Origin: Microbacteriaceae bacterium PS02344
Lineage (GTDB): Bacteria; Actinomycetota; Actinomycetes; Actinomycetales; Microbacteriaceae
DNA: 64,000 bases
NCBI GenBank assembly: GCA_029959905.1
Contig: JASCNZ010000008.1
Span: forward strand, 1-64,000
Direction of reading: 5' to 3'
In this document: positions 8,076 through 15,232 of the stretch, in pieces
How the letters are laid out: every line of letters starts with the position of its first letter
How positions within the stretch are numbered: position 1 is the stretch's first letter
Program-made: the position numbers and the translations under genes
Notes under the pieces: model-generated
What the model saw: the letters and a program-made list of their open reading frames with translations, nothing else
Told to the model about the DNA's origin: nothing
Database searches by the model: none

Positions 8076-9311
8076 TCACCAGGTCGGCTTCGGGTAGAGG
8101 AAGTCGGCTTCCTTGACGTCCTCGGGGAGGACGATGCGGATCTCGCCGCCGACCCACTGCTGGATGAGGTGGGCGCCGGTGGGCTTGCCCGTCTCGTCCC
8201 AGCTGAGGGGGCCGACCACGGTGTCGACGGTGTTGTCGCGGAGCCAGTCGATGAGCTCCTGCTGGCACTCGCCCTGCTCGGCGCAGCCGACCGCCTCGAC
8301 GGCCGCGGCGACGACCTGACCGGTCGTGTAGGCGTTCGCCTCGTCCTCGGCCGGCGGGTTGCCGTGCATCTCGGTGTACTTCTCGACGAATTCGATGTTG
8401 CTCTCGAACTGCGAGTCGGGCGAGTACCCGGTGGGGGCGAGGATGCCCTCGGTCGCCCCGCCGATCGCCGAGGCGAACTCGGGGTTGGTCGGGGCCGTCG
8501 AGAACGCGGCGAGCTCGGGCTGGTAGTTGAGCTGCTGCAGCGCGATGATCAGGTTCACCGCATCCTGGTACTGGGTGCCGCCGATCACGATGTCGGCATC
8601 CGACTGCGCGATCTTCGCCGCGATCGTCGAGAAGTCCGTCGTGTTGGGCGGGTAGACCTCGTCGACGAGGATCTCGACGCCCGCGTCCTCCAGCTTGTCG
8701 CGGAGGCCGTAGGCGGTGCCCTGCGCGAACGGGTCGTCCATGGAGGCGACCGCGGCCGTCTCGGGGCGCTGGTCGTCGGGTAGCGCGAGCAGGTAATCGG
8801 CCAGGTTGTTGTAGTGGTCGTTCGCGATCGCGGGGGCGGCGTAGAAGAGGTTGTCGAAGCCCTGCTCGAAGACCTCGGCCGCGGCACCCGCCGGCTCGAC
8901 GAAGAGCATGCCGTACTCCTGGGCGACGCGGGCCGACGGCACGACGAGGCGGGTGGAGAACGGACCGAAGACGAGGTCGACCCCGTCCTGCGCGATGAGC
9001 GACTCGTAGTCGGAGACCACGCGGTCGGCGTTGGACTGGTCGTCGAGGATCTTCAGCTCGACCGGGCGGCCGAGCAGACCGCCGTTCTCGTTGACGATGT
9101 CGCGCCAGGCCTCGTAGCCGCGCTCGACGCCCTTGCCCGGCTCCGAGAAGTCGCCGGTGAGCGGCAGCGAGATGCCGATGACGATGGGGTCGTCCGATCC
9201 ACCCCCTTCCCCGGAGTCTCCGCCGCCGGAGCAGGCGGAGACCGTGAGAGCGGCGATGCCGAGCGATGCGATCGCTGCGGCCGTCCGTCGACGGTGTCGG
9301 GGTGCAGTCAT
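8076..9311 (-). CDS. LivK-like ABC transporter substrate-binding lipoprotein
   Basis: A 411-residue extracytoplasmic binding protein of the periplasmic binding type I (Peripla_BP_6) class. The N-terminus is basic (RHRRR), followed by a hydrophobic stretch and the lipobox LTVSAC, so it is lipid-anchored at about Cys27. The mature start IVIGISLPLTGDFSEPGKG is typical of Liv-class binders. First gene of the leftward operon; TAGGAG lies 7 bp before ATG 9311. Liv-class receptors bind amino acids, amides, urea and also aromatic or sugar-derived acids, so cargo identity must come from the downstream enzymes, which point to a carbohydrate or polyol. Confidence 0.9.
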   Translation of the reverse strand: MTAPRHRRRTAAAIASLGIAALTVSACSGGGDSGEGGGSDDPIVIGISLPLTGDFSEPGKGVERGYEAWRDIVNENGGLLGRPVELKILDDQSNADRVVSDYESLIAQDGVDLVFGPFSTRLVVPSARVAQEYGMLFVEPAGAAAEVFEQGFDNLFYAAPAIANDHYNNLADYLLALPDDQRPETAAVASMDDPFAQGTAYGLRDKLEDAGVEILVDEVYPPNTTDFSTIAAKIAQSDADIVIGGTQYQDAVNLIIALQQLNYQPELAAFSTAPTNPEFASAIGGATEGILAPTGYSPDSQFESNIEFVEKYTEMHGNPPAEDEANAYTTGQVVAAAVEAVGCAEQGECQQELIDWLRDNTVDTVVGPLSWDETGKPTGAHLIQQWVGGEIRIVLPEDVKEADFLYPKPTW

Positions 9312-9335
9312 TGCGGGTCTCCTACGTCATCGTAG

Positions 9336-9360
9336 CGAAAGCGCTTTCGTAAGCGCTTCC
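9336..9360. promoter_or_regulatory. tandem LacI-type operators
   Basis: Two adjoining palindromes: a perfect CGAAAGCGCTTTCG at 9336-9349 and an imperfect GTAAGCGCTTCC at 9349-9360, both with the central AAGCGCTT of LacI/GalR-family sites and 12 bp between centres. They cover the predicted transcription start of the leftward importer operon and lie about 80 bp ahead of the divergent LacI gene. Repression of the operon and autoregulation follow by inference. Confidence 0.8.
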
Positions 9361-9363
9361 GCC

Positions 9364-9392
9364 ACTATAGTAGGAGGTCAGAACGAGAGCAA
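9364..9392 (-). promoter_or_regulatory. sigma70-type promoter of the importer/catabolic operon
   Basis: On the minus strand, TTGCTC (9392-9387) and TATAGT (9369-9364) are separated by exactly 17 bp. The expected start at about 9357 falls inside the second LacI-type operator, the classic arrangement for steric repression. The gap to the binding-protein ATG at 9311 leaves a leader of about 45 nt with a good ribosome site. Confidence 0.7.
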
Positions 9393-9437
9393 CCCACAGC
9401 GCGATCAGCGTCGATTTTGCTCACAGGGGAGGTTTTC

Positions 9438-10448
9438 GTGAAGCGTACAGGCACGCCACGACTCATCGATGTCGCCGAAGCCGCGGGCGTCTCACTGGCG
9501 AGCGCCTCGCGCGCGATGTCAGGTGGCTCCGGCATCTCCCCCGAGGTCGCGGCGCACGTGCGGCAGGTCGCCCAGAAGCTCGGCTACGAGCCCAACCTGC
9601 ACGCCCGCGGTCTCGCCGGAGGACTCGTCCCCACCATCGGCCTGCTCGTGCACGAGATCGGAGACCCCTACTTCTCCGAGATCGCCAGCGGGGTGATCCG
9701 CAGCGCCACCGCCGAGAACCGCTCGGTGCAGATCGCGCAGGCCGACCGCACGCCCGAGAGCGAGCTGGCGCAGGTGCAGGCGCTGCTGCGCCAACGGGTC
9801 GGCTCGATCATCATCGCCGGTTCGGGCTACCGCGACCCGCACCACGAGGAGCGCATGACGCAGGCGCTCGCCGACTTCACGCTCGCGGGCGGGCGCGCCG
9901 CGGTGATCGGGCGCCACCACCTGCCGATCGACGCCGTGCTGCCGGACAACCGCCGTGCCGGAGCATCCGTCGGCCGCCATCTCGCCGACCTCGGCCACCG
10001 CCGCATCGGCGTGGTCGCCGGTCCGCTCGAACTCAACACCGTCTCCGACCGCATCGCGGGGCTGCGCGAGGCTACCGAGGCCGACGGCGTCGAGCTGGTC
10101 GTCGTGTCGAAGGCGTTCACCCGCGAGGGCGGCATCGCCGGTGTGCGCGAGCTGCTCGACCAGGAGGTGACCGCGATCGTGGGCCTCAACGACGCCATGG
10201 CCATCGGCATCCTCAGCGAGCTGCGCCAGCACGGCATCCGCGTGCCGGACGACATGTCGGTCGTGGGCTTCGACGACATCGCCGTCGCCGCCGACGTCGC
10301 TCCGGCCCTCACGACCGCACGCATCCCCATGTTCGAGATGGGACAGCACGCCGTCTCGCTGATCCTGCGACCCGCGAGCGACGAACCCCGCACCATCACG
10401 ACCGCGCACGAGCTGATCGTGCGCGGCTCCACCGCCCGCCCCCGCTGA
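9438..10448 (+). CDS. LacI/GalR family transcriptional repressor
   Basis: A 336-residue regulator with an N-terminal LacI helix-turn-helix (LIDVAEAAGVSLASASRAMSG, about residues 9-29), the hinge YEPNLHARGLAGG and a periplasmic-binding-like effector domain ending VVGFDDIAVAADVAPALTTAR. I start it at GTG 9438 because AGGGGAGG lies 5 bp upstream; the TTG at 9417 would put this ribosome site inside the gene. It is divergent from the importer operon, and the double operator between them is almost certainly its target. The inducer should be the imported compound or a metabolite of it. Confidence 0.92.
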   Translation: MKRTGTPRLIDVAEAAGVSLASASRAMSGGSGISPEVAAHVRQVAQKLGYEPNLHARGLAGGLVPTIGLLVHEIGDPYFSEIASGVIRSATAENRSVQIAQADRTPESELAQVQALLRQRVGSIIIAGSGYRDPHHEERMTQALADFTLAGGRAAVIGRHHLPIDAVLPDNRRAGASVGRHLADLGHRRIGVVAGPLELNTVSDRIAGLREATEADGVELVVVSKAFTREGGIAGVRELLDQEVTAIVGLNDAMAIGILSELRQHGIRVPDDMSVVGFDDIAVAADVAPALTTARIPMFEMGQHAVSLILRPASDEPRTITTAHELIVRGSTARPR

Positions 10449-10504
10449 CCCTCCCCCGCCCGCTCGCGCATTCCCGGCCGCGAGCGGCCCTCGGGCGGGC
10501 ATGC

Positions 10505-10537
10505 GAGAGGGGCGGATGCCCGGCATCCGCCCCTCTC
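10505..10537. terminator. bidirectional hairpin terminator
   Basis: Perfect 16-bp inverted repeat, GAGAGGGGCGGATGCC and its complement, separated by a single C. It sits between the convergent LacI and CsbD genes and can end both transcripts. There is no long T-run, as is common in high-GC actinobacteria. Confidence 0.75.
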
Positions 10538-10544
10538 TCCACGA

Positions 10545-10718
10545 TCAGTTCTTGAACGCGTCCTTCACGTTCTCACCGGCCTTCTTCACGTCGGACTTGG
10601 CCTGGTCGGCCTGGCCCTCGGCCTCGAGGCGCTCGTTGCCGGTCACCTTGCCGACGGCCTCCTTCGCCTTGCCGGCGATGTCCTCGGCGGCGTTCTTGAT
10701 CTTGTCATCGAGTCCCAT
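10545..10718 (-). CDS. CsbD family stress protein
   Basis: A 57-residue, highly charged helical protein beginning MGLDDKIKNAAEDIAGKAKE and ending KDAFKN. The D-K-x-x-x-A-E-D-x-x-G-K-x-K-E-x-x-G pattern is the CsbD signature; CsbD of Bacillus is a sigma-B-dependent general stress protein of unknown mechanism. ATG 10718 has AGGAGAG a few bases upstream. It lies downstream of the Asp23/AmaP operon, about 100 bp after its last stop, and may be co-transcribed with it, which fits a stress role. The gene is short and easily missed. Confidence 0.88.
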   Translation of the reverse strand: MGLDDKIKNAAEDIAGKAKEAVGKVTGNERLEAEGQADQAKSDVKKAGENVKDAFKN

Positions 10719-10820
10719 GAGGGCTCTCCTTTCGTGAGGGATGCACCGGCGGGAGGTCTCCCGCCGCCCCTTCGCCGGACGGCGAAAAGTTCGAAGCGCG
10801 GCCCGGGTGCCCGGGCGCGG

Positions 10821-11435
10821 TCATGAGAGCCGCCGGGTGTCGCGGGCCAGCCGGGCGCGCAGCCCCGAGTGCACCGAGACGTAGGCGGCGGTATCGCGGC
10901 CGGTCAGCGTCGCCAGGTTCTCGAGCAGCATGTCGACGTGATCCACGAGCGCGCGGGGATCGGTGTTCTGCCGCGGGGTGACCGACACGTGCAGCACCGG
11001 CTGCCTCTTGACGTCGTCGGCGGTGACGTGGGTCGAGAGCACCTCGTCGCGACCGGCGAGCGAGTTCTTGATCGCATCCGACACGAACGCCTCGTCGACG
11101 GTGATGCGGCCGGCCTCGTTCTGCGCGCCCGACGAACGGAACACGGTCTTCGACCGGCGGTTGATCACGCTCGTCAGGGCCAGCACCAGCAGCACGATCA
11201 CGACGACGATCGCGGCAACGGCGACGAGCCCCACACCCGTCACCGTGCCGCCGGCGATGGCGGTGGCCGCGTTGGCCTGGTCCAGCCATGACCGGGCGCC
11301 CGTGCCGGCGGACTCCCAGATGTCCGCTGCGGGGCGCCAGCTCATGATCGCGATCCCGGCGGCCCCCATGCCGAGCAGGATCAGCCCGATCACGAGCAGC
11401 AGAGCGCGGTTCAGCGCGCGATTCGTACGGTTCAC
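10821..11435 (-). CDS. AmaP-like alkaline shock membrane anchor
   Basis: A 204-residue protein with two membrane segments (about residues 10-32 and 60-85: LLLVIGLILLGMGAAGIAIM and a Val/Ile-rich span) and a cytoplasmic domain with Asp23-like pattern ending GRDTAAYVSVHSGLRARLARDTRRLS. AmaP proteins tether Asp23 to the membrane. The start is GTG 11435, overlapping the stop of the DUF6286 gene by 4 bp, although the frame stays open upstream. Last of the five overlapping genes of the stress operon. Confidence 0.78.
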   Translation of the reverse strand: MNRTNRALNRALLLVIGLILLGMGAAGIAIMSWRPAADIWESAGTGARSWLDQANAATAIAGGTVTGVGLVAVAAIVVVIVLLVLALTSVINRRSKTVFRSSGAQNEAGRITVDEAFVSDAIKNSLAGRDEVLSTHVTADDVKRQPVLHVSVTPRQNTDPRALVDHVDMLLENLATLTGRDTAAYVSVHSGLRARLARDTRRLS

Positions 11436-12013
11436 AGGTCGTCCTCCTCCGGAGCGGGGCGCTCGACGCGCACGCGGGTGCGGGTGGCGCCGATCAGGCG
11501 GTAGCGGTCGATCGCGGCATCGGTCAGGCGGCGCACATCCGCCTCGTCGAGAGGGATGCCCGCACCGGGGCGCACCGTCACATCGACGCTGCGGTGGCCG
11601 ACGCCGACGACCACGCGGTCGCGGGCGATGCCGGTCTCGTCGGACACGTGCTGCGCGAGGGCGCTGGCGATCACGCCGTTGTCGACGACGACCGCACGGT
11701 CGCCCGCGTCGAGCACGCGCTTCGAGAGCCGGCCCGGCGTGATCGCCAGCCAGACGAAGATCAGGCCCAGCACCGCGAGCACCGCGCTGCCCGCGACGAT
11801 CAGCCCGACGGGCTGCGTCGGCAGACCGACCAGCCAGCCCGCGGCGGCCGACGGCGCGACGAGCAGCGCCGGTTGCGCGGCCAGGCTCAGCACGAGTTCG
11901 ATGCCGACGAAGACGAGCGCCGCGATCAGCAGGATGACGGCGACGAACATCGCCGTGGTCCGCGGCGAGTGGGTCTCGCGCCGCACGACACGGCGGAGGG
12001 CGGGACTGCTCAT
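11432..12013 (-). CDS. DUF6286-type membrane protein
   Basis: A 193-residue protein with a basic N-terminus (RRVVRRETHSPRT), two hydrophobic segments at about residues 21-45 and 65-90, and a soluble C-terminal domain ending in a conserved-looking ATRTRVRVERPAPEEDDL. The layout resembles AmaP, so it may be a second membrane partner for the Asp23-type proteins encoded upstream. It overlaps both neighbours by 4 bp. Function is unknown; the assignment rests on architecture and on the usual company of DUF6286 in actinobacterial Asp23 operons. Confidence 0.7.
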   Translation of the reverse strand: MSSPALRRVVRRETHSPRTTAMFVAVILLIAALVFVGIELVLSLAAQPALLVAPSAAAGWLVGLPTQPVGLIVAGSAVLAVLGLIFVWLAITPGRLSKRVLDAGDRAVVVDNGVIASALAQHVSDETGIARDRVVVGVGHRSVDVTVRPGAGIPLDEADVRRLTDAAIDRYRLIGATRTRVRVERPAPEEDDL

Positions 12014-12408
12014 CGGACTCTTCTCCTTTCGGGGACGCGGGCGCCGGTGACGACGAGGTCGACGCGGACGACATCCCTGCCGAACAGCCGGGCGAGGTCG
12101 TCACGCAGCCGCTCCTGCAGGCGGCGACCCTGCTCGAGCACGGGCACGGCGGCGGCGATCGCCGCGGTGTCGTCGAGCGGGGGGACGGGAAGGGGGGCGG
12201 AGACGCGGACGGCGACGCCGCCGACCCGCTCTCGAACGTCGACCTTCACGTCGCCGCGCGGCACGCCGATCAGGGTCGCCGACGCCTGCTCGGTGACCGT
12301 GCGGTAGACGCGTTCACGAACGTCGGTGCGGCCATGGACGGCCTCCGCCCCGGTGACGCCCCGCACGGGGACGCCACCGCTGGCGAGGTTCTGGTCGACG
12401 GCGGTCAT
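12010..12408 (-). CDS. Asp23/Gls24-like small protein
   Basis: A 132-residue soluble protein lacking membrane segments. The pattern RVYRTVTEQASATLIGVPRGDVKVDVRE followed by strands VAVRVSAPLPVP and VVRVDLVVTGARV is like the alternating helix and strand of the Asp23 domain, though divergent from the 169-residue Asp23 encoded two genes upstream. It overlaps both neighbours by 4 bp. Probably an interaction partner in the same membrane-associated complex; the family call is moderate. Confidence 0.6.
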   Translation of the reverse strand: MTAVDQNLASGGVPVRGVTGAEAVHGRTDVRERVYRTVTEQASATLIGVPRGDVKVDVRERVGGVAVRVSAPLPVPPLDDTAAIAAAVPVLEQGRRLQERLRDDLARLFGRDVVRVDLVVTGARVPERRRVR

Positions 12409-12596
12409 CGGGAGGTGCGCCGCCCGCTGACGACGTCGGCGAGGCCGCGGACGTCGAGCTTGCCGGACATGATCCGGCCGATCAGAGCCCCGACGCCGGC
12501 GAACAGAGCTGCGAGGAGGAATCCCCAGAACCCGAACATCAGCGCCGCGAGGGCGAGGAGGGCGCCGACGACGGCGCCGGTGGCGGTGGCACTCAT
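12405..12596 (-). CDS. DUF2273-like small membrane protein
   Basis: Sixty-three residues, two hydrophobic segments (AVVGALLALAALMFGFWGFL and LLAALFAGVGALIGRIM overlap into a hairpin) and a basic tail GLADVVSGRRTSR. DUF2273 proteins are small membrane partners found with Asp23 and AmaP. It starts 4 bp inside the end of the Asp23 gene and ends 4 bp inside the next one. Too short for much more to be read from sequence. Confidence 0.75.
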   Translation of the reverse strand: MSATATGAVVGALLALAALMFGFWGFLLAALFAGVGALIGRIMSGKLDVRGLADVVSGRRTSR

Positions 12597-13102
12597 GCGA
12601 CTCGCGACTCCTCGTTGTCGTCGTGGTCGTCGCCGGGCACGTGCACGTCGTTGACCTCGACGTTGACCTCGACGACCTCGAGGCCGACCAGGCGGCTGAT
12701 CGCGCCGGCCACGGCCGCGCGCACGTTGCTCGCCACGTCCTGGATGGGTGCGGGGTACTCGACGACGATCGTGATGTCGGCCGCGGCCTGGGTCTCGCCG
12801 ACCTCGACCTTGACGCCCTGCGCGAGGTCGGTGGCGTTCATGACGTCGCGGATCGCGCCGAAAGCGCGGGCTCCGCCTCCACCGAGCGCGTAGACGCCGG
12901 CGACCTCACGGGCCGCGATGCCCGCGACCTTGGCGACGACGCCGTCGGCGATCGTGGTCTTGCCCGCCGCGTCGGCGTCGGCCGGAACGCGTGCGGTCGA
13001 GAAAGCGGTGGAGCGGTCGACGCGCGACGCCGGGGTGCCGGGGGTGGGCACGACGGCCGGGGTCTTCTCGTCGACGACGGTCTTCTGGTCCTGTGCAGCC
13101 AT
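12593..13102 (-). CDS. Asp23/Gls24 family envelope stress protein
   Basis: A 169-residue protein. After a 45-residue low-complexity Thr/Pro/Asp-rich N-terminus comes the Asp23 domain: KTTIADGVVAKVAGIAAREVAGVYALGG, VKVEVGETQAAADITIVVEYPAPI, then VRAAVAGAISRLVGLEVVEVNVEVNDVHV. The C-terminus is acidic (DDHDDNEESRVA). Asp23 in Staphylococcus coats the inner membrane face through AmaP and responds to alkali and envelope stress. First gene of the leftward five-gene operon, divergent from an ECF sigma factor 140 bp away, which is the likely regulator. Confidence 0.9.
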   Translation of the reverse strand: MAAQDQKTVVDEKTPAVVPTPGTPASRVDRSTAFSTARVPADADAAGKTTIADGVVAKVAGIAAREVAGVYALGGGGARAFGAIRDVMNATDLAQGVKVEVGETQAAADITIVVEYPAPIQDVASNVRAAVAGAISRLVGLEVVEVNVEVNDVHVPGDDHDDNEESRVA

Positions 13103-13242
13103 GATGTCCTCTATCTCACTCGGTGACCGGATTCAAGGCCTCGGTGGCCCCTTCCGGGAGCGGTAGGTTCGCTCACAAGTAAGACGCGTGGGGCGTCTGA
13201 TTCGTCACAGAAAAGTTCCGACGAATTCCGAGGGGGTGGGAG

Positions 13243-13815
13243 ATGGACCGCGCAGACGGCCGTCCGCGGGTGGACTACTCCCCTCTCTCCGACGCCGCGC
13301 TCGTGAGCCGGGCGCAGGATGGGGACTCCGGTGCGTTCCGTGAGATCGTGCGTCGCCACAGCGGATCGATGCGCGCCTACGTCTCGCGCGTGGTGGGATC
13401 GCTGAGCGAGGCGGACGACGTGGTGCAGAACGCGCTGCTGAACGCCTGGCGTCAGCTCGATACCCTTCGGGACGCCGCCGCCGTGAAGTCGTGGCTCATG
13501 CAGATCGCGAGCCGCGAGGCCTTCGCCCTCCTCCGACGGCGCCCCGTCGACCAGTCGCTCACGGGGTACGATCGCCCGTACACCGGAGTCGATCAGCCCG
13601 AGCAGGCGGCCATCCGAAACGCACAGCTCACCGCGCTCTCGCGAGCGCTCGAGACGCTTCCCGAGGATCAGCGACGGTGCTGGCTGCTGCGTCAGGTCGC
13701 AGAACTCAGCTACGCCGAGATTGCAGAGGAAATGGAAACGTCACCCAGTACGGTCCGGGGCCTCCTCTCCCGCGCCCGCACGAGCATCACGGTGCAGATG
13801 GGAGGGTGGCGATGA
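13243..13815 (+). CDS. ECF-type RNA polymerase sigma factor
   Basis: A 190-residue sigma-70-family factor. Region 2 is ALVSRAQDGDSGAFREIVRRH through DDVVQNALLNAW (about residues 18-70); region 4 is LETLPEDQRRCWLLRQVAELSYAEIAEEM plus the recognition helix TSPSTVRGLLSRARTSI. No extra C-terminal domain. GAGGGGGTGGGAG precedes ATG 13243. The stop overlaps the start of the anti-sigma-like gene by 4 bp. With Asp23 genes on both sides it probably drives this envelope-stress block; I could not identify its own promoter motif with confidence. Confidence 0.9.
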   Translation: MDRADGRPRVDYSPLSDAALVSRAQDGDSGAFREIVRRHSGSMRAYVSRVVGSLSEADDVVQNALLNAWRQLDTLRDAAAVKSWLMQIASREAFALLRRRPVDQSLTGYDRPYTGVDQPEQAAIRNAQLTALSRALETLPEDQRRCWLLRQVAELSYAEIAEEMETSPSTVRGLLSRARTSITVQMGGWR

Positions 13816-14402
13816 GCGATCACGACGACCTCGCGACCGCCCTCGACTGCGGCCGTACGATCGAGGAGCTGGCCGACTACCTCGATGCCGGGCGCGTGCC
13901 CGCAGACCCGCACATCGAGACGTGCCCCGAATGCCTCAACGCGCTCGAAGCGCTGGAGCGCGTCGGGCGGCTGTCGCGCGACCTGATCGACGACGACGCT
14001 GCGCACCTCGCCCCACCGCCGGAGTCGTGGTTCGAGCGCATCTTCACGACCATCCACGAAGAGCTGCGCGCCGGTCGCAGCTTCCCGATCAGCCACCCGG
14101 ACCCGCGGGTGCGCATCACCGTGACCGAGGGCGCGGTGCGCGCGCTGCTGCGCGACAGCGGAGACGCCATCGACGGCGTGTTCGTCAGCCGCACCGAGAT
14201 CGTCGGCGACGCCGAGACGCCGGGCGCCCCGGTGCAGATCAACCTCACCGCCTCGGTGCGCTTCGGCACGAGCATCCAGCAGCTCACCGAAGAGCTGCGA
14301 GCCACGGCCTACGCCGTGCTCGCCGCGCACACCGAGCTCGCAGTCACGGCCGTCGACATCACCGTCGAAGACATCTTCACCGACTCCAAGGACACACCAT
14401 GA
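13812..14402 (+). CDS. anti-sigma-like zinc-binding domain fused to Asp23 domain
   Basis: A 196-residue soluble protein. Residues 1-60 have helices TIEELADYLDAG and the motif H34-x3-C38-x2-C41 (HIETCPEC), the HxxxCxxC core of zinc-associated anti-sigma domains. Residues from about 98 to 185 (VRITVTEGAVRALLRDSG, then VQINLTASVRFGTSIQQLTEELRATAYAVL, ending VTAVDITVEDIF) follow the Asp23 pattern. There is no membrane span, unlike most ECF anti-sigmas. ATG 13812 overlaps the sigma stop by 4 bp. I infer it binds the sigma factor and senses the Asp23 lattice or a partner. The Asp23 assignment of the C-terminal half is by pattern only. Confidence 0.72.
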   Translation: MSDHDDLATALDCGRTIEELADYLDAGRVPADPHIETCPECLNALEALERVGRLSRDLIDDDAAHLAPPPESWFERIFTTIHEELRAGRSFPISHPDPRVRITVTEGAVRALLRDSGDAIDGVFVSRTEIVGDAETPGAPVQINLTASVRFGTSIQQLTEELRATAYAVLAAHTELAVTAVDITVEDIFTDSKDTP

Positions 14403-14722
14403 GCGCACCCGCACCCCAGGACCCCGCCGCCCTGGCGGCCCGCGTGCGCACCGTGCCCGGCGTGACGAGCGTGTTCGCACCGAGACCCACCCTCGCCCAG
14501 ATCCCCCAGGTGCTCGCCGCGGCCACCGCGACGGCCGACGACGGTCCGGTCGCCGACCTCCTGATCAGCACGGATGCCGAGGGCGCGGTCACGGTGTCGA
14601 CGCGCATCTCCACATCGGCGGAGGACAGCTCGGTCGAGACCGCCCGTCGTGTCGCCGACGCGCTGATCGCGCAGACGCCCGACAGCGCGGAGATCGTTCT
14701 GCAGGTCGCCCGCATCCGCTGA
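14399..14722 (+). CDS. small protein of the sigma/Asp23 operon
   Basis: A 107-residue soluble protein with no clear family. It starts by a 4-bp overlap with the upstream gene, is rich in Ala and Thr, and has an alternating strand-helix pattern: ARVRTVPGVTSVFAPRP, VADLLISTDAEGAVTVSTRIST, then a helix ARRVADALIAQTP and a final strand EIVLQVARIR. That strand-helix-strand pattern loosely recalls half an Asp23 domain. Probably a third component of the regulatory module; function unknown. Confidence 0.75.
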   Translation: MSAPAPQDPAALAARVRTVPGVTSVFAPRPTLAQIPQVLAAATATADDGPVADLLISTDAEGAVTVSTRISTSAEDSSVETARRVADALIAQTPDSAEIVLQVARIR

Positions 14723-14749
14723 GCGCGGCTCGGCGAGCGGATCAGCGCG

Positions 14750-15157
14750 TCAGCGGGGCATCGCACAGGCGGGTGTGCCGCCGGGAAGGCGATGGCGGAA
14801 GCGAGCGATCAACCGGTACCCGACGGCGGCCGCCCACGAGAACGGCGGCGTGACGAGCATCCGTCCGGCGAAGCGCAGCACCCACCGGTCCTGCATCTGC
14901 AGCAGCCCGGCGAAGGCGGCGTGCCCCCGCCACCGCCGCCCGCCGGCGAGCAGCCACGCGTAGTGCGTCACGTCGTCGCGGCTGAGACCCGTCTCGTCGA
15001 GGTCGAGCCACTGCCACGGCTCGGCGGGCGGGAACCGGCGCAGCCGTTTTTGCAGCCACTCCACCGAGGTCGTGCAGAAACCGCAGTCCCCGTCGAAGAC
15101 GAGCAGCGGCCGGCCGGCCGCGAGGGATGCGGATGCCCGTGCCGTCGCGTCGCTCAT
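14750..15157 (-). CDS. thiol-disulfide oxidoreductase DCC family protein (DUF393)
   Basis: A 135-residue protein with the DCC signature FDGDCGFC (Cys25 and Cys28) after strand LLVF, and the typical later segments WLDLDETGLSRDDVTHYAWLL and HAAFAGLLQM. DCC proteins look thioredoxin-like and are thought to act in redox or membrane contexts, without a firmly known substrate. A TAGGGT box 6 bp before ATG 15157 suggests a leaderless mRNA. It converges on the sigma operon and is divergent from the next membrane-protein gene. Confidence 0.88.
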   Translation of the reverse strand: MSDATARASASLAAGRPLLVFDGDCGFCTTSVEWLQKRLRRFPPAEPWQWLDLDETGLSRDDVTHYAWLLAGGRRWRGHAAFAGLLQMQDRWVLRFAGRMLVTPPFSWAAAVGYRLIARFRHRLPGGTPACAMPR

Positions 15158-15169
15158 CCCCCGACCCTA
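15158..15169 (-). promoter_or_regulatory. leaderless -10 box for the DCC gene
   Basis: TAGGGT (15169-15164, minus strand) lies exactly 6 nt before ATG 15157 and there is no Shine-Dalgarno. With a TANNNT -10 box at this distance, the start codon would be at or within a base of the transcript end. Confidence 0.5.
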
Positions 15170-15220
15170 CGTCGCGCTCGGTCCGACCCATCGGGCGTCG
15201 ACAGCCCCGGTCGCCCCCAC

Positions 15221-15232
15221 TAGGGTGGCGGG
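15221..15232 (+). promoter_or_regulatory. leaderless -10 box for the membrane-protein gene
   Basis: TAGGGT at 15221-15226 followed by six bases (GGCGGG) and ATG 15233. It mirrors the divergent box at 15164-15169, so both genes of this pair appear to be leaderless. Confidence 0.5.

Noticed and set aside
4600-9311. branched-chain amino acid transport as the function of the Liv genes
   Set aside because: The subunits are of that class, but the operon continues into sugar-type enzymes under a LacI repressor, so the cargo is probably different.
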